From: JAGQRJ01 sp041402045
Lineage (GTDB): Bacteria > Planctomycetota > J058
DNA length: 64,000 nucleotides
Reading direction: 5' to 3'
Assembly: GCA_041402045.1 (NCBI GenBank)
Contig: JAWKSZ010000035.1
Span: 1 to 64,000 of the forward strand
The notes under the pieces were generated by a model, which saw only the letters and a program-made list of their open reading frames with translations, was not told where the DNA came from and searched no databases. Shown piece by piece: positions 57,455 through 64,000 of this stretch (its first letter is position 1; each line of letters starts with the position of its first letter). Position numbers and translations under genes: made by a program.

Positions 57455-57934
57455 CTAGTCGGTCCCGGGTTGGATCCACAGGAACAGCCCGCCGAGCACG
57501 CCTGCCGTGAAGCTCGCGATCGTGTAGGGCTCGTAGAGCGCGTTGTGGCAGAGGAACTCCCACCACGTGGGCTGGGGGCCCTCGTAGCTCTGGCCGTCGA
57601 ACCACAGGTACCAGACCGCGTAGACCGCCACCGTGTCCGCGACCAGGAGCCCCACGATCGTGGCCGCGGTGGCCACGCCCTGGTAGCTCAGCCCGCGCCC
57701 GCCGGAGAAGGCCATGACGCAGCCCGAGACCACGGCGCCGTAGATCAGGGCCAGGAGCAGCGGCCGCACGCCCACGAAGACGGCGCAGGCGATCCACACC
57801 AGGGCCAGGGCGCCGGCGCTGAGGCTGGCCGCCGCGACCGCCTTGCGCAGCGAGCCCAGGGACGCACCGCACACCATGCAGTCGCCGGGCGACTCGTTGC
57901 GCAGCTCGCAGGCGGGGCAGACCCACACCGCCAC
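57455..57934 (-). CDS. Zinc-ribbon membrane protein
   Basis: A 159-residue protein from GTG 57934. The N-terminal CPACELRNESPGDCMVCG is a RanBP2/zinc-ribbon knuckle. About four hydrophobic segments follow (LALVWIACAVFVGVRPLLLA, ATAATIVGLLVADTVAVY and others). The topology is a cytosolic zinc ribbon attached to a small membrane bundle. The stop of the ferritin-like gene is 4 bases upstream, so both are in one operon. Function unknown. Confidence 0.75.
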   Translation of the reverse strand: MAVWVCPACELRNESPGDCMVCGASLGSLRKAVAAASLSAGALALVWIACAVFVGVRPLLLALIYGAVVSGCVMAFSGGRGLSYQGVATAATIVGLLVADTVAVYAVWYLWFDGQSYEGPQPTWWEFLCHNALYEPYTIASFTAGVLGGLFLWIQPGTD

Positions 57935-57938
57935 GGCG

Positions 57939-58829
57939 TCAGGTCCGCGCGGGGGTTGGGCGCGGGCGCTCGGCCCAGGCGCGGCCGGCGTCCAGGCCCT
58001 GGGCCTCGAGCTTGGGCAGGATCTCGTGCTCGACGGTGGCGAAGAAGATCGCGGCGTAGTCCTCGTCGCTGAGGGTGCCCAGGTTCGGGGTGTCGGGGTC
58101 GGCGTCGATCTCGAGCTCCTTGCCGACCAGGGCCTCGACGGGGATCCCGCAGGCGGTGGAGGCCTCGAAGTCGCCCAGGGCCTGGGTCAGCGTGCGCTGC
58201 AGCCGCGTCCGCGACGCGTCGCTCAGCTCGGGCCACAGCGCGGCCAGCGCCTCCCAGCCGAAGGTCGCGTGCAGGTGCTCGTCGCGCAGGATCTGATCCG
58301 CGACCCCCTGGGGCAGCGGGTCCGTGGCCCGCAGCGCGATCGCCTCGAGCATGGGGCGCGAGAGGGTCTCGCCCAGGCAGCAGGCCACCAGGATCGCGCG
58401 GGAGGCCCAGGCCAGGAGCGGCTCGCGGGCGTCGCCCAGCGGCGGCGCCTTCCAGGGCGTGCGCGGCGAGGGCAGGCGCAGGGTGCGCGCGGTGGCCTCG
58501 GGGTCGATCGCCAACGCGGTCGCCGCGCAGAGCTCGGCGTGGCGCACCTCGTCGGTGATCAGCCGCGCCAGGCTGCCGAACAGGGTCAGGGGCACCCGGG
58601 CCACGCACAGGGCGTGAGCGACCTGGGTGAACTGGTGCACCGAGCCGTACTCGGCGCGGGCGCGGCCCGCCCACTGCACGGCCGCCGCGCGCCGCAGCTC
58701 CCGGGGGTAGCGCGCGGGGTCGAAGACCTCGGGGTCGGGCCAGGGCGCGCGGTGCACCTGGGCCCGGTGCATGGCCAGGAGCCGCTCCGAGCCGGCCTGG
58801 AGCAGGTCGGGGAGCGCCGGCTCGCTCAC
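57939..58829 (-). CDS. Ferritin-like diiron protein
   Basis: The 296-residue helical protein starts at GTG 58829. The ligand set of a ferritin-like/AurF-type diiron site is visible: AEYGSVHQFTQVAHALC (Glu, His), LITDEVRHAELCAA (ExxH), LGETLSRPMLEAIA (Glu), and LRDEHLHATFGWEAL (ExxH). It probably binds two iron atoms in a four-helix bundle and may act as an oxygenase or oxidase, or as an iron protein; which is unclear. It lies between two lipoprotein genes and a zinc-ribbon membrane protein gene, and its start overlaps the stop of the upstream lipoprotein. Confidence 0.8.
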   Translation of the reverse strand: MSEPALPDLLQAGSERLLAMHRAQVHRAPWPDPEVFDPARYPRELRRAAAVQWAGRARAEYGSVHQFTQVAHALCVARVPLTLFGSLARLITDEVRHAELCAATALAIDPEATARTLRLPSPRTPWKAPPLGDAREPLLAWASRAILVACCLGETLSRPMLEAIALRATDPLPQGVADQILRDEHLHATFGWEALAALWPELSDASRTRLQRTLTQALGDFEASTACGIPVEALVGKELEIDADPDTPNLGTLSDEDYAAIFFATVEHEILPKLEAQGLDAGRAWAERPRPTPART

Positions 58830-59083
58830 TTGCCTGGGGCCGGCTCGTCGCCCTCCGCCGGTTCCCCGGCGCCCGGGGCCTCGTCCGGCTCGGCGACGCC
58901 GTCAGGGCTCACGGCGCCCGAGTTGGTGCGCGGGGGCTCGACGAGGTCCTCGTCGGGCCCCGGGTTCACGCTGATCGGCTCGCGCTCCTCGGTGCAGCCC
59001 ACGCTCAGGGCGGCCGGGGCGAGGAGCGCGCCCGTGATCGCGAGCTTCAGCGCGCGCCGGCGGCGCGGTCGTCGGTCCTGCAT
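58826..59083 (-). CDS. Small NPGP-motif lipoprotein (Tat-type signal), copy 2
   Basis: An 85-residue protein. RRPRRRRALKLAITGALLAP is a twin-arginine-like signal ending in the lipobox LSVGC. The mature part is short, acidic and Pro-rich with SVNPGPDEDLVEPP. It is a paralogue of the 123-residue protein upstream, as the signal regions are almost identical. Its stop overlaps the ferritin-like gene start. It is probably membrane-anchored; function unknown. Confidence 0.7.
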   Translation of the reverse strand: MQDRRPRRRRALKLAITGALLAPAALSVGCTEEREPISVNPGPDEDLVEPPRTNSGAVSPDGVAEPDEAPGAGEPAEGDEPAPGK

Positions 59084-59096
59084 GGGGCCTCCTCGG

Positions 59097-59468
59097 CTAC
59101 TGGTCGTCGTCGTCGGTCGGGTCGCGGTCGGGGCCGGGGTTGGCGGTGGGGGGCGGCACGTCCTCGTCGGGGGCCACGGGCTCGTCCTCCTCGAGGTCGT
59201 CCTCGGGGCCCGGGTTCACGTGGGGCTCGTCCTCGGGGCCGGTGTTGACGTGGGGCTCCTCCTCGAGCTCGTCCTCGGGTCCGGGGTTCACGGTGGGCTG
59301 CTCGCCGGACTCTCCCGAACCCTCCGCTTCGCCCTCGACCGGACCCGGGTTCGTGTGCGCCGGCTCGGGCTCGGAGCAGGCCGAGGTCAGGCTGACGGGG
59401 GCGAGGAGCGCGCCCGAGATCGCAAGGCGCAGCGCGCGACGACGACGGGGGTGACGGGGTTCCTGCAT
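59097..59468 (-). CDS. NPGP-repeat acidic lipoprotein (Tat-type signal), copy 1
   Basis: A 123-residue protein with signal RHPRRRRALRLAISGALL and lipobox LTSAC. The mature part is strongly acidic and contains five repeats: HTNPGP, TVNPGP, HVNTGP, HVNPGP and TANPGP, spaced by PED/EDE runs. The low-complexity sequence predicts a disordered, possibly metal-binding chain. It is first in a four-gene operon with copy 2, the ferritin-like protein and a zinc-ribbon membrane protein. The acidic Asp/Glu density would suit binding of Fe or Ca ions, but this is speculation. Confidence 0.7.
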   Translation of the reverse strand: MQEPRHPRRRRALRLAISGALLAPVSLTSACSEPEPAHTNPGPVEGEAEGSGESGEQPTVNPGPEDELEEEPHVNTGPEDEPHVNPGPEDDLEEDEPVAPDEDVPPPTANPGPDRDPTDDDDQ

Positions 59469-59584
59469 GGGGTCCTTCTCCGCAGAGGCGGGTTCGAGTC
59501 CGCCCAGGGTGACCGGGCGGCCGTCGTCGCGCCAGGGGCGACCTCGCGCTTGGGTCCCGGGCAGGAACGTGGTCCGATCGGGAC

Positions 59585-60490
59585 GTGCTGCACCTGGCCT
59601 ACAGCCCGCTCTACTCCGCCGGGATCTCCCCCGACGCGCGCTTCCCCCGGGCGCGCTACGCGGGGGTGCGCGAGCTGCTCGAGCCCGCGCGCGTCGCGGG
59701 CCGGATCGCGTTCACGGAGCCCGAGCCGATCGACGTGGCCGACCTGTGGCGGGTGCACGACGCGGGCTACGTGCGCGCGTTCCTCGAGGGCAGCTTGCCG
59801 GCCAAGGAGGTGCGCCGGATCGGGATCCGGCCCTGGACGTCGGCCTTCGTCGAGCGCGCCCTGCGCCTGACCGGCGGGACCCTCGCCGCGCTCGGGGCCT
59901 TGGCCGGAGGGGCGCGGGTGGCGGGCAACGTGGCCGGGGGCACGCACCACGCCCACGCGGCCCACGGGGGCGGCTACTGCGTGTTCAACGACCTGGCCCT
60001 CGCCGCGCGGGTCGCGCTCCAGGAATACGGCTACCGGCGGGTGCTGATCGTGGACCTCGACGTGCACCACGGCGACGGGACCGCGGCCTTGTTCGTCGAC
60101 GACCCCCAGGTCTACACGCTCTCCTTCCACGCCCGGCTGAACTACCCCCGGCACAAGCCGCCCAGCGACCGCGACGTGGCCTTCGAGGACGACACCCGCG
60201 ACGCGGAGTACCTCGCCGCGCTGGAGCGCGAGCTGCCTCGGGCGCTGGAGGCCGCGCGCCCGGACCTGATCCTGTATCAGGCCGGCGTCGACGCGCTGGA
60301 GGCGGATCGGCTGGGGCGGCTGAGCCTCAGCCGCGAGGGGCTCCAGGCGCGGAATCAGCTCGTGTTCGGGGCGGCGGCGACGGCGGGGTGCCCGCTGCTC
60401 CTGACCATGGGCGGCGGCTACGGCGACCCGCTGGAGGCCTCGGTCCAGGCCCACGCCGACCTGTTCCTCCAGGCCAGCGAGCTCGCCTGA
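59585..60490 (+). CDS. Histone deacetylase-family (acetoin/polyamine-type) deacetylase
   Basis: The 301-residue protein starts at GTG 59585. The family residues are present: GGTHHAHAAHGGGYCVFNDL (proton-shuttle His pair), IVDLDVHHGDGTAALFVD (Zn-binding Asp/His), YQAGVDALEADRLGRL (Zn-binding Asp) and TMGGGYG (active-site Tyr). It removes acetyl groups from amines or lysines using zinc in the cytosol. Substrate could be acetylpolyamines, acetyl-CoA synthetase or proteins. It is divergent from the lipoprotein operon and convergent with the next lipoprotein gene, touching it at 60490/60491. Confidence 0.92.
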   Translation: MLHLAYSPLYSAGISPDARFPRARYAGVRELLEPARVAGRIAFTEPEPIDVADLWRVHDAGYVRAFLEGSLPAKEVRRIGIRPWTSAFVERALRLTGGTLAALGALAGGARVAGNVAGGTHHAHAAHGGGYCVFNDLALAARVALQEYGYRRVLIVDLDVHHGDGTAALFVDDPQVYTLSFHARLNYPRHKPPSDRDVAFEDDTRDAEYLAALERELPRALEAARPDLILYQAGVDALEADRLGRLSLSREGLQARNQLVFGAAATAGCPLLLTMGGGYGDPLEASVQAHADLFLQASELA

Positions 60491-61174
60491 TCAGTAGGGC
60501 TTGAGCCCCAGGCGGAAGTCCGAGTGGTAGTACCAGCGCCCGTCGCGCTGGACGAACAGGACCTCGGTCTCGACCCGCTTGCCCGCTTGCTGCTCGCGCT
60601 GGCGCTCGAGGCCCAGGTCATAGGCTTGCTGTTGCTCGGCGGGCCAGTCGTAGAACCCGTCGGGGCGCTGGGGGTCGTCGGGGTAGCGGACCATGAGCGC
60701 CCGCGCCTCCTTGCCCTCGATCCGGAACGCCTCGGCCAGCTCGCCCCAGTAGACGTCGGGGTCGTCGGCGTCCTCGACCTCGCCCTCGTGGAACGCGATC
60801 AGGTCGAGGTAGAACGCGCGCAGGTCGGAGACGGCCTCGGTCAGGGAGGCGCGCAGGTCGGGGCCGCTGAGGCGGGAGGGCATGCCGTGGCGCTCCTTGA
60901 GCGCGCTCAACGCGGTTCGGACGTCGCGGGTCTTGGTCTTCCTGTCGGCGACCAGGGCGCGGACCTCTGCGTCGGACAGGGCGTCGAACACGAGGTCGGG
61001 GCGCGCGTCGGGGGCGGTGTTGGCCCAGATCCCGGGGGCGTCGCCGCTGAGCAGCGCGCGCTTGAAGGCGGCGAAGGCCTCCTGGGGCGTCGCCCCGCCC
61101 GCCGCGCTCGAGCCGCCGCCGGGGCAGCCGAGCAGCAGCGCGCATGCGATCAGGCACAGCGAACGAACGAGCAT
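60491..61174 (-). CDS. Lipoprotein of unknown function
   Basis: A 227-residue protein with the lipoprotein signal LIACALLLGC. The mature part begins with the AAFKRALLSGDAPGIWANT helix pair typical of small NTF2-like or nuclear-transport-fold lipoproteins. It continues VYWGELAEAFRIEGKEARAL and ends in FVQRDGRWYYHSDFRLGLKPY, a terminal strand with Arg-Trp-Tyr. An NTF2-like fold is likely; no ligand can be named. It abuts the deacetylase gene convergently. Confidence 0.75.
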   Translation of the reverse strand: MLVRSLCLIACALLLGCPGGGSSAAGGATPQEAFAAFKRALLSGDAPGIWANTAPDARPDLVFDALSDAEVRALVADRKTKTRDVRTALSALKERHGMPSRLSGPDLRASLTEAVSDLRAFYLDLIAFHEGEVEDADDPDVYWGELAEAFRIEGKEARALMVRYPDDPQRPDGFYDWPAEQQQAYDLGLERQREQQAGKRVETEVLFVQRDGRWYYHSDFRLGLKPY

Positions 61175-61205
61175 GGGGCCTCCTCTGGGGCGGAGGGTAC
61201 ACGAC

Positions 61206-61232
61206 GACGCCCGGCCGTGTCGGCCGGGCGTC
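61206..61232 (-). terminator. Perfect 12-bp hairpin after the parvulin gene
   Basis: GACGCCCGGCCG pairs exactly with CGGCCGGGCGTC around a TGT loop. It lies 25 bases beyond the parvulin stop on the minus strand. No T-run follows, so termination would rest on hairpin strength. Confidence 0.7.
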
Positions 61233-61256
61233 TCCGGGGTCGCGAGCGCGGCCCCG

Positions 61257-61541
61257 TTACGCCATGCGCGACTCGACCTCGAGAATGTGGTACCCGAACT
61301 GGGTCTTGACCACGTCCGAGCACTGGCCGACGGGGAGGTCGCCGAACACGACCGCGTCGAACTCGGGGACCATGGCCCCCTGGCCGAACTCGCCCAGCGA
61401 GCCGCCGCGCTGGCCCGAGGGGCAGCTCGAGTGCTTCTTGGCCAGGTCGCCGAAGTCGGCGCCGTTCTCGATCTGTTGCTTGAGGTCTTTGGCCTTGGCC
61501 TCGGTGTCGACGAGGATATGCCGGGCGCGTGCGCGAGCCAT
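61257..61541 (-). CDS. Parvulin-type peptidyl-prolyl isomerase
   Basis: A 94-residue protein from ATG 61541, close to E. coli PpiC in length. RARHILVDTEAKAKDLKQQI carries the first catalytic-site His. FGDLAKKHSSCPSGQRGGSL is the SxxxGGxLG family block, and VKTQFGYHILEVESRMA ends with the conserved His. It catalyses prolyl cis-trans isomerisation in the cytosol and lacks an export signal. Confidence 0.95.
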   Translation of the reverse strand: MARARARHILVDTEAKAKDLKQQIENGADFGDLAKKHSSCPSGQRGGSLGEFGQGAMVPEFDAVVFGDLPVGQCSDVVKTQFGYHILEVESRMA

Positions 61542-61624
61542 GGGGTCCTTCTTCCTGTGGGGTTCTGCGAAGGCTCGGAGCATACCCGCTTTTGCTGACG
61601 GCAGCGCCCCGGACGGCCAGCCGG

Positions 61625-62221
61625 CTAGCGGGCCAGGAGCCAGGCCGCGAGCCGGGCGCGGGCGGGGTCCTCCTGGCGGGGGTCCGCCGCGCAGGCGTGG
61701 GCGGTGGCCTGCGCCAGGTTCTCCCAGAACCACTCCCAGGAGCCCGGCGGGTCTCCGGCCTCCACGGCGTCGGGGGCCAGCGCGGCGCGGGCGAGGGAGT
61801 GGATCCCGAGCACGCCTTCGCGCAGCAGCGGTGTGAGCTCGCCGCGGGCGCCGAGGCGCCCGGTGTCGCGCAGGGCGACGTCGCTGTGGTGGGGCAGGAG
61901 CGCGTCCCCGCGGACCGGGCGCCAGAGCATGAGCATGATCCCGCGCAGGGGGATCCGCACGCCGGTCTCGCGCAGCTCCGCGGCGTGGGCGCCGAGGGCT
62001 TCCGAGACCGTGACCCAGCCCCAGGCCAGCAGGGTTCGCGGCGGCAGGCGCTCGACCCCCGGGGGCGGCGGTCGGTCCGGCGCGAGCAGGGTTGGATCGG
62101 CGGGCTCGCCGAGCAGCGCGCCCGCGGCGGGGTGCCCCAGGCGCGCGGCGCCGAGGAGCTGGCACCCGCTCAGGGCGCCGGCCTCCAGGGCCGCGCGCAG
62201 GGTGTCGGGGGTCTCGGGCAT
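61625..62221 (-). CDS. Hypothetical 198-residue protein
   Basis: It opens at ATG 62221 with MPETPDTLRAALEAGALSGC and contains LAWGWVTVSEALGAHAAELR and LMLWRPVRGDALLPHHSDVA. There is no signal peptide. Trp residues in SWEWFWENLAQATAHACAAD are unusual. The fold seems alpha/beta with His-rich HHSD. I recognise no family; the G/C third-position bias supports real coding. It is separated from parvulin by 83 bp on the same strand. Confidence 0.6.
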   Translation of the reverse strand: MPETPDTLRAALEAGALSGCQLLGAARLGHPAAGALLGEPADPTLLAPDRPPPPGVERLPPRTLLAWGWVTVSEALGAHAAELRETGVRIPLRGIMLMLWRPVRGDALLPHHSDVALRDTGRLGARGELTPLLREGVLGIHSLARAALAPDAVEAGDPPGSWEWFWENLAQATAHACAADPRQEDPARARLAAWLLAR

Positions 62222-62356
62222 GGCGCACCGTAGATCGCTCGCCGACGTTCCGCCAGAAAACCGGCGTTCGGCGGGTGTCTGGGCCGCCTGGCGCGGGATT
62301 CGGTGTGACAGACCCCGACCTGGACCCCGGTCGTTGGACACCCCCCCCGAGGTCTC

Positions 62357-63280
62357 ATGACACCCCTCCTCCCGCGCGTCGGCGACGACGCCAGGCACGC
62401 TGTCTCCCCCGAGCTCTGGTCCCAGGTGGCGCGCGAGATCGCGGCGCGTCACGGACTGCGCGGCGACCCCGAGCCCTACCCCACCGGGAGCGACCTGGTG
62501 TGCCGCGTCGGGGACCGGGTGCTCAAGCTCAGCACCCCCGCCTGGGCGACCCAGATCGAGGCCGAGGCCCGCTGCCTGGAGGCGCTCCACGGGCGGCTGC
62601 CCTGCGCCGTGCCCGAGCTCGAGGCGCGCGGGACCTTCGAGGGCTGGCCTTACCTGGTCATGCGGCGCCTCCCCGGCCTGAGCCTGGCCCGGGTGTGGCC
62701 CGAGCTCGACGACCGCGAGCGCGTGCGCCTCGCCGGGCGCCTGGGCGCCGCGACCGCCGCGCTCCACGCCGCGCCGATCCCGGACCTCGGGCTCCCGCGC
62801 TGGGGGGAGACCCTCAGCGAGCTGCGAACGGGCCTCGTCGAGCGCCAGCGTCGGCGCGGGGTGAGCGAGGCCTGGCTCGCGCAGCTCGAGCCCTTCGTGC
62901 GGCGGGTCGAGCCCTTGCCCGCCTGCGGGCTGGTGTTCCTGCACACCGAGCTCCTGGGGGAGCACGTGCTGCTCGAGGACACCCCCCGCGGCTGGGACGT
63001 GTCGGGGCTGATCGACTTCGGCGACGCCCGCGCGGGCGCCGCGGAGTACGACATGGTGGCCCCGGTCGAGTTCGTGTTCCGCGGGCAGCCCGGCTGCCTG
63101 CGGGGGTTCCTCCAGGGCTACGGCTACCCCGCCGAGGCCCTGGGGCTCGAGCTGCGCCGCCGGCTGCTGACCTGGGGGCTGCTGCACCGCTTCGGCAGTC
63201 TGCCGCGCATGCTCGCGGCGGCGGGGGACCCCGCGCCCCGCGCGCTGGAGGACCTGCTCCAGCGGCTCTACGCGCTCTGA
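62357..63280 (+). CDS. Aminoglycoside-phosphotransferase/choline-kinase-fold protein with altered catalytic loop
   Basis: A 307-residue protein from ATG 62357, after GAGG. YPTGSDLVCRVGDRVLKLST gives the nucleotide-binding Lys, and LIDFGDARAGAAEYDMV supplies the metal-binding Asp. The loop that should read HxDxxxxN is FLHTELLGEHVLLED, so the catalytic Asp is Glu and the Asn is His. This suggests reduced or altered kinase activity. The family phosphorylates small hydroxyl compounds; here the substrate is unknown. It is divergent from the 198-residue gene. Confidence 0.82.
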   Translation: MTPLLPRVGDDARHAVSPELWSQVAREIAARHGLRGDPEPYPTGSDLVCRVGDRVLKLSTPAWATQIEAEARCLEALHGRLPCAVPELEARGTFEGWPYLVMRRLPGLSLARVWPELDDRERVRLAGRLGAATAALHAAPIPDLGLPRWGETLSELRTGLVERQRRRGVSEAWLAQLEPFVRRVEPLPACGLVFLHTELLGEHVLLEDTPRGWDVSGLIDFGDARAGAAEYDMVAPVEFVFRGQPGCLRGFLQGYGYPAEALGLELRRRLLTWGLLHRFGSLPRMLAAAGDPAPRALEDLLQRLYAL

Positions 63281-63335
63281 CCTCGCGCGCGGCTCTCTCG
63301 AGCGCCCTGGTATCCTCGACGCTGCAGGAGTCGTC

Positions 63336-64000
63336 GTGGGCAGCGTCTTGCTCTACACGCTGGTCGCGGTGGTCGGCACCGCGGTGATCTGGGCGGGCAG
63401 CGCGCTGCTCGAGCGCTCCTCGGAGCGGCTCTCCGCCTACTACGAGCTGCCCGAGATCGTGCAGGGCGCGGTGGTCGTGGCCGTGGGCTCGAGCTTCCCC
63501 GAGCTCTCGACGACCGTGATCTCGACCCTCGTACACGGCGAGTTCGAGCTCGGGGTCTCGGCGATCGTGGGCTCGGCGATCTTCAACATTCTCGTGATCC
63601 CGGGGCTGGCGGGGCTCGCGGTCCCGGGCGGGATCCCCGCCGACCGGGCCGTGGTCTACAAGGAAGCCCAGTTCTACATGATCGCGGTGTGCGTGCTCCT
63701 GCTCACCTTCAGCTTCGGCGTGATCTACAACCCCGTGGCCCCGGCCAGCGCCGGCGCGATCCAGGGCGAGATCGGCCGGGGCTTGGCGCTGATCCCGGTC
63801 GCCGGCTACGGGCTCTACCTGTTCCTGCAGTATCAGGACACGGCGGAGTTCGACGCCCCCGCGGCGCCCGGGGACGTGCGCCCGGGCAAGGAGTGGCTCG
63901 TGCTCCTGGGGAGCCTGGCCTTGATCCTGGTCGGGGTCGAGGCCCTGGTGCGCTCGGCGGTGGCCTTCGGCGAGCTGTTCGACACCCCGAGCTTCCTGTG
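63336..64000 (+). CDS. Sodium/calcium exchanger family protein (partial, cut by window end)
   Basis: GTG 63336 with GCAGGAG 5 bases upstream opens a frame running to the window end (221 codons). Membrane segments are plentiful. The alpha repeat reads VVVAVGSSFPELSTTVISTL with VGSAIFNILVIPGLAGL, the ion-binding motif of CaCA exchangers (GSSxPE). The second repeat must lie beyond the window. The family swaps cations across the inner membrane. The specific ion cannot be fixed from the visible half. Confidence 0.85.
   Translation, partial: MGSVLLYTLVAVVGTAVIWAGSALLERSSERLSAYYELPEIVQGAVVVAVGSSFPELSTTVISTLVHGEFELGVSAIVGSAIFNILVIPGLAGLAVPGGIPADRAVVYKEAQFYMIAVCVLLLTFSFGVIYNPVAPASAGAIQGEIGRGLALIPVAGYGLYLFLQYQDTAEFDAPAAPGDVRPGKEWLVLLGSLALILVGVEALVRSAVAFGELFDTPSFL

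Noticed and set aside
59097..59468. 2A-like ribosome-skipping motif NPGP
   Set aside because: The 2A mechanism acts on eukaryotic ribosomes and needs an upstream DxE context; here the repeats are simple acidic low-complexity units.
57843..59870. 675-residue + strand ORF
   Set aside because: It runs opposite the ferritin-like and lipoprotein genes and out of frame with the deacetylase, without a recognisable domain.

Overview
The window is a GC-rich bacterial chromosome segment with a strong third-position G/C bias. Eukaryote-like Ser/Thr kinases, ECF sigma factors, FHA-GGDEF signalling, RING/RanBP2-like zinc ribbons fused to membrane segments, secretin-related secreted proteins, c-type cytochrome lipoproteins and Omp85-type barrels together suggest a diderm of the Planctomycetota, or less likely Myxococcota, probably assembled from an environmental sample. 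This placement is inferred from gene content only. I recognised no rRNA, tRNA or CRISPR.

Layout. 1-2.7 kb: N-terminus of an ECF sigma factor, a YbgC-like thioesterase, then a ClpP-like gene overlapping clpX; the ClpP homologue has Gly in place of the catalytic Ser. 3-14 kb: a kinase-Sel1 gene with a frameshifted 3' part, an FHA-GAF-GGDEF-GAF protein, an Omp85-like lipoprotein barrel, a four-gene HTTM/membrane-protein operon with GTGA overlaps, a NifU/BFD-like protein and a cupin. 14-15.8 kb: a remnant of an FHA gene, a MITE-like element whose edge supplies a stop codon, and a secreted SH3-caspase-like protein. 16-20.7 kb: an acyl-CoA carboxylase/acyl-CoA dehydrogenase operon. 20.8-25.5 kb: three translationally coupled secreted paralogues with a secretin-like segment. 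25.5-32.7 kb: a candidate electron-transfer locus, with a decaheme cytochrome overlapping an outer-membrane barrel gene and, divergently, two haem-propeller lipoproteins (the second broken). 33-45.7 kb: CpXC and PGM1-like ATP-grasp proteins, then an ECF sigma gene with three related RING-TM-amidotransferase-fold proteins, separated by two minisatellite arrays. 45.7-54 kb: a ParB-like protein with a histone H1-like tail, a methyltransferase, two divergent unusual kinases and a double zinc-finger membrane protein. 54.7-64 kb: a LysM protein, a METTL25-like methyltransferase, a ferritin-like operon with NPGP-repeat lipoproteins, an HDAC-family deacetylase, parvulin, an APH-fold protein and a partial cation exchanger.

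Two themes recur. First, several genes are interrupted by small frameshifts, at least two of which would be repaired by one base in a G or C run; this fits residual assembly errors, though the cytochrome-lipoprotein and Sel1 genes look more eroded. Second, intergenic spaces carry dispersed GC-rich repeats: a CCGAGCTCCGC family at three loci, a DAKNAKE-type repeat, two tandem arrays and a roughly 70-80 bp repeat bounded by a perfect 30-bp inverted pair.
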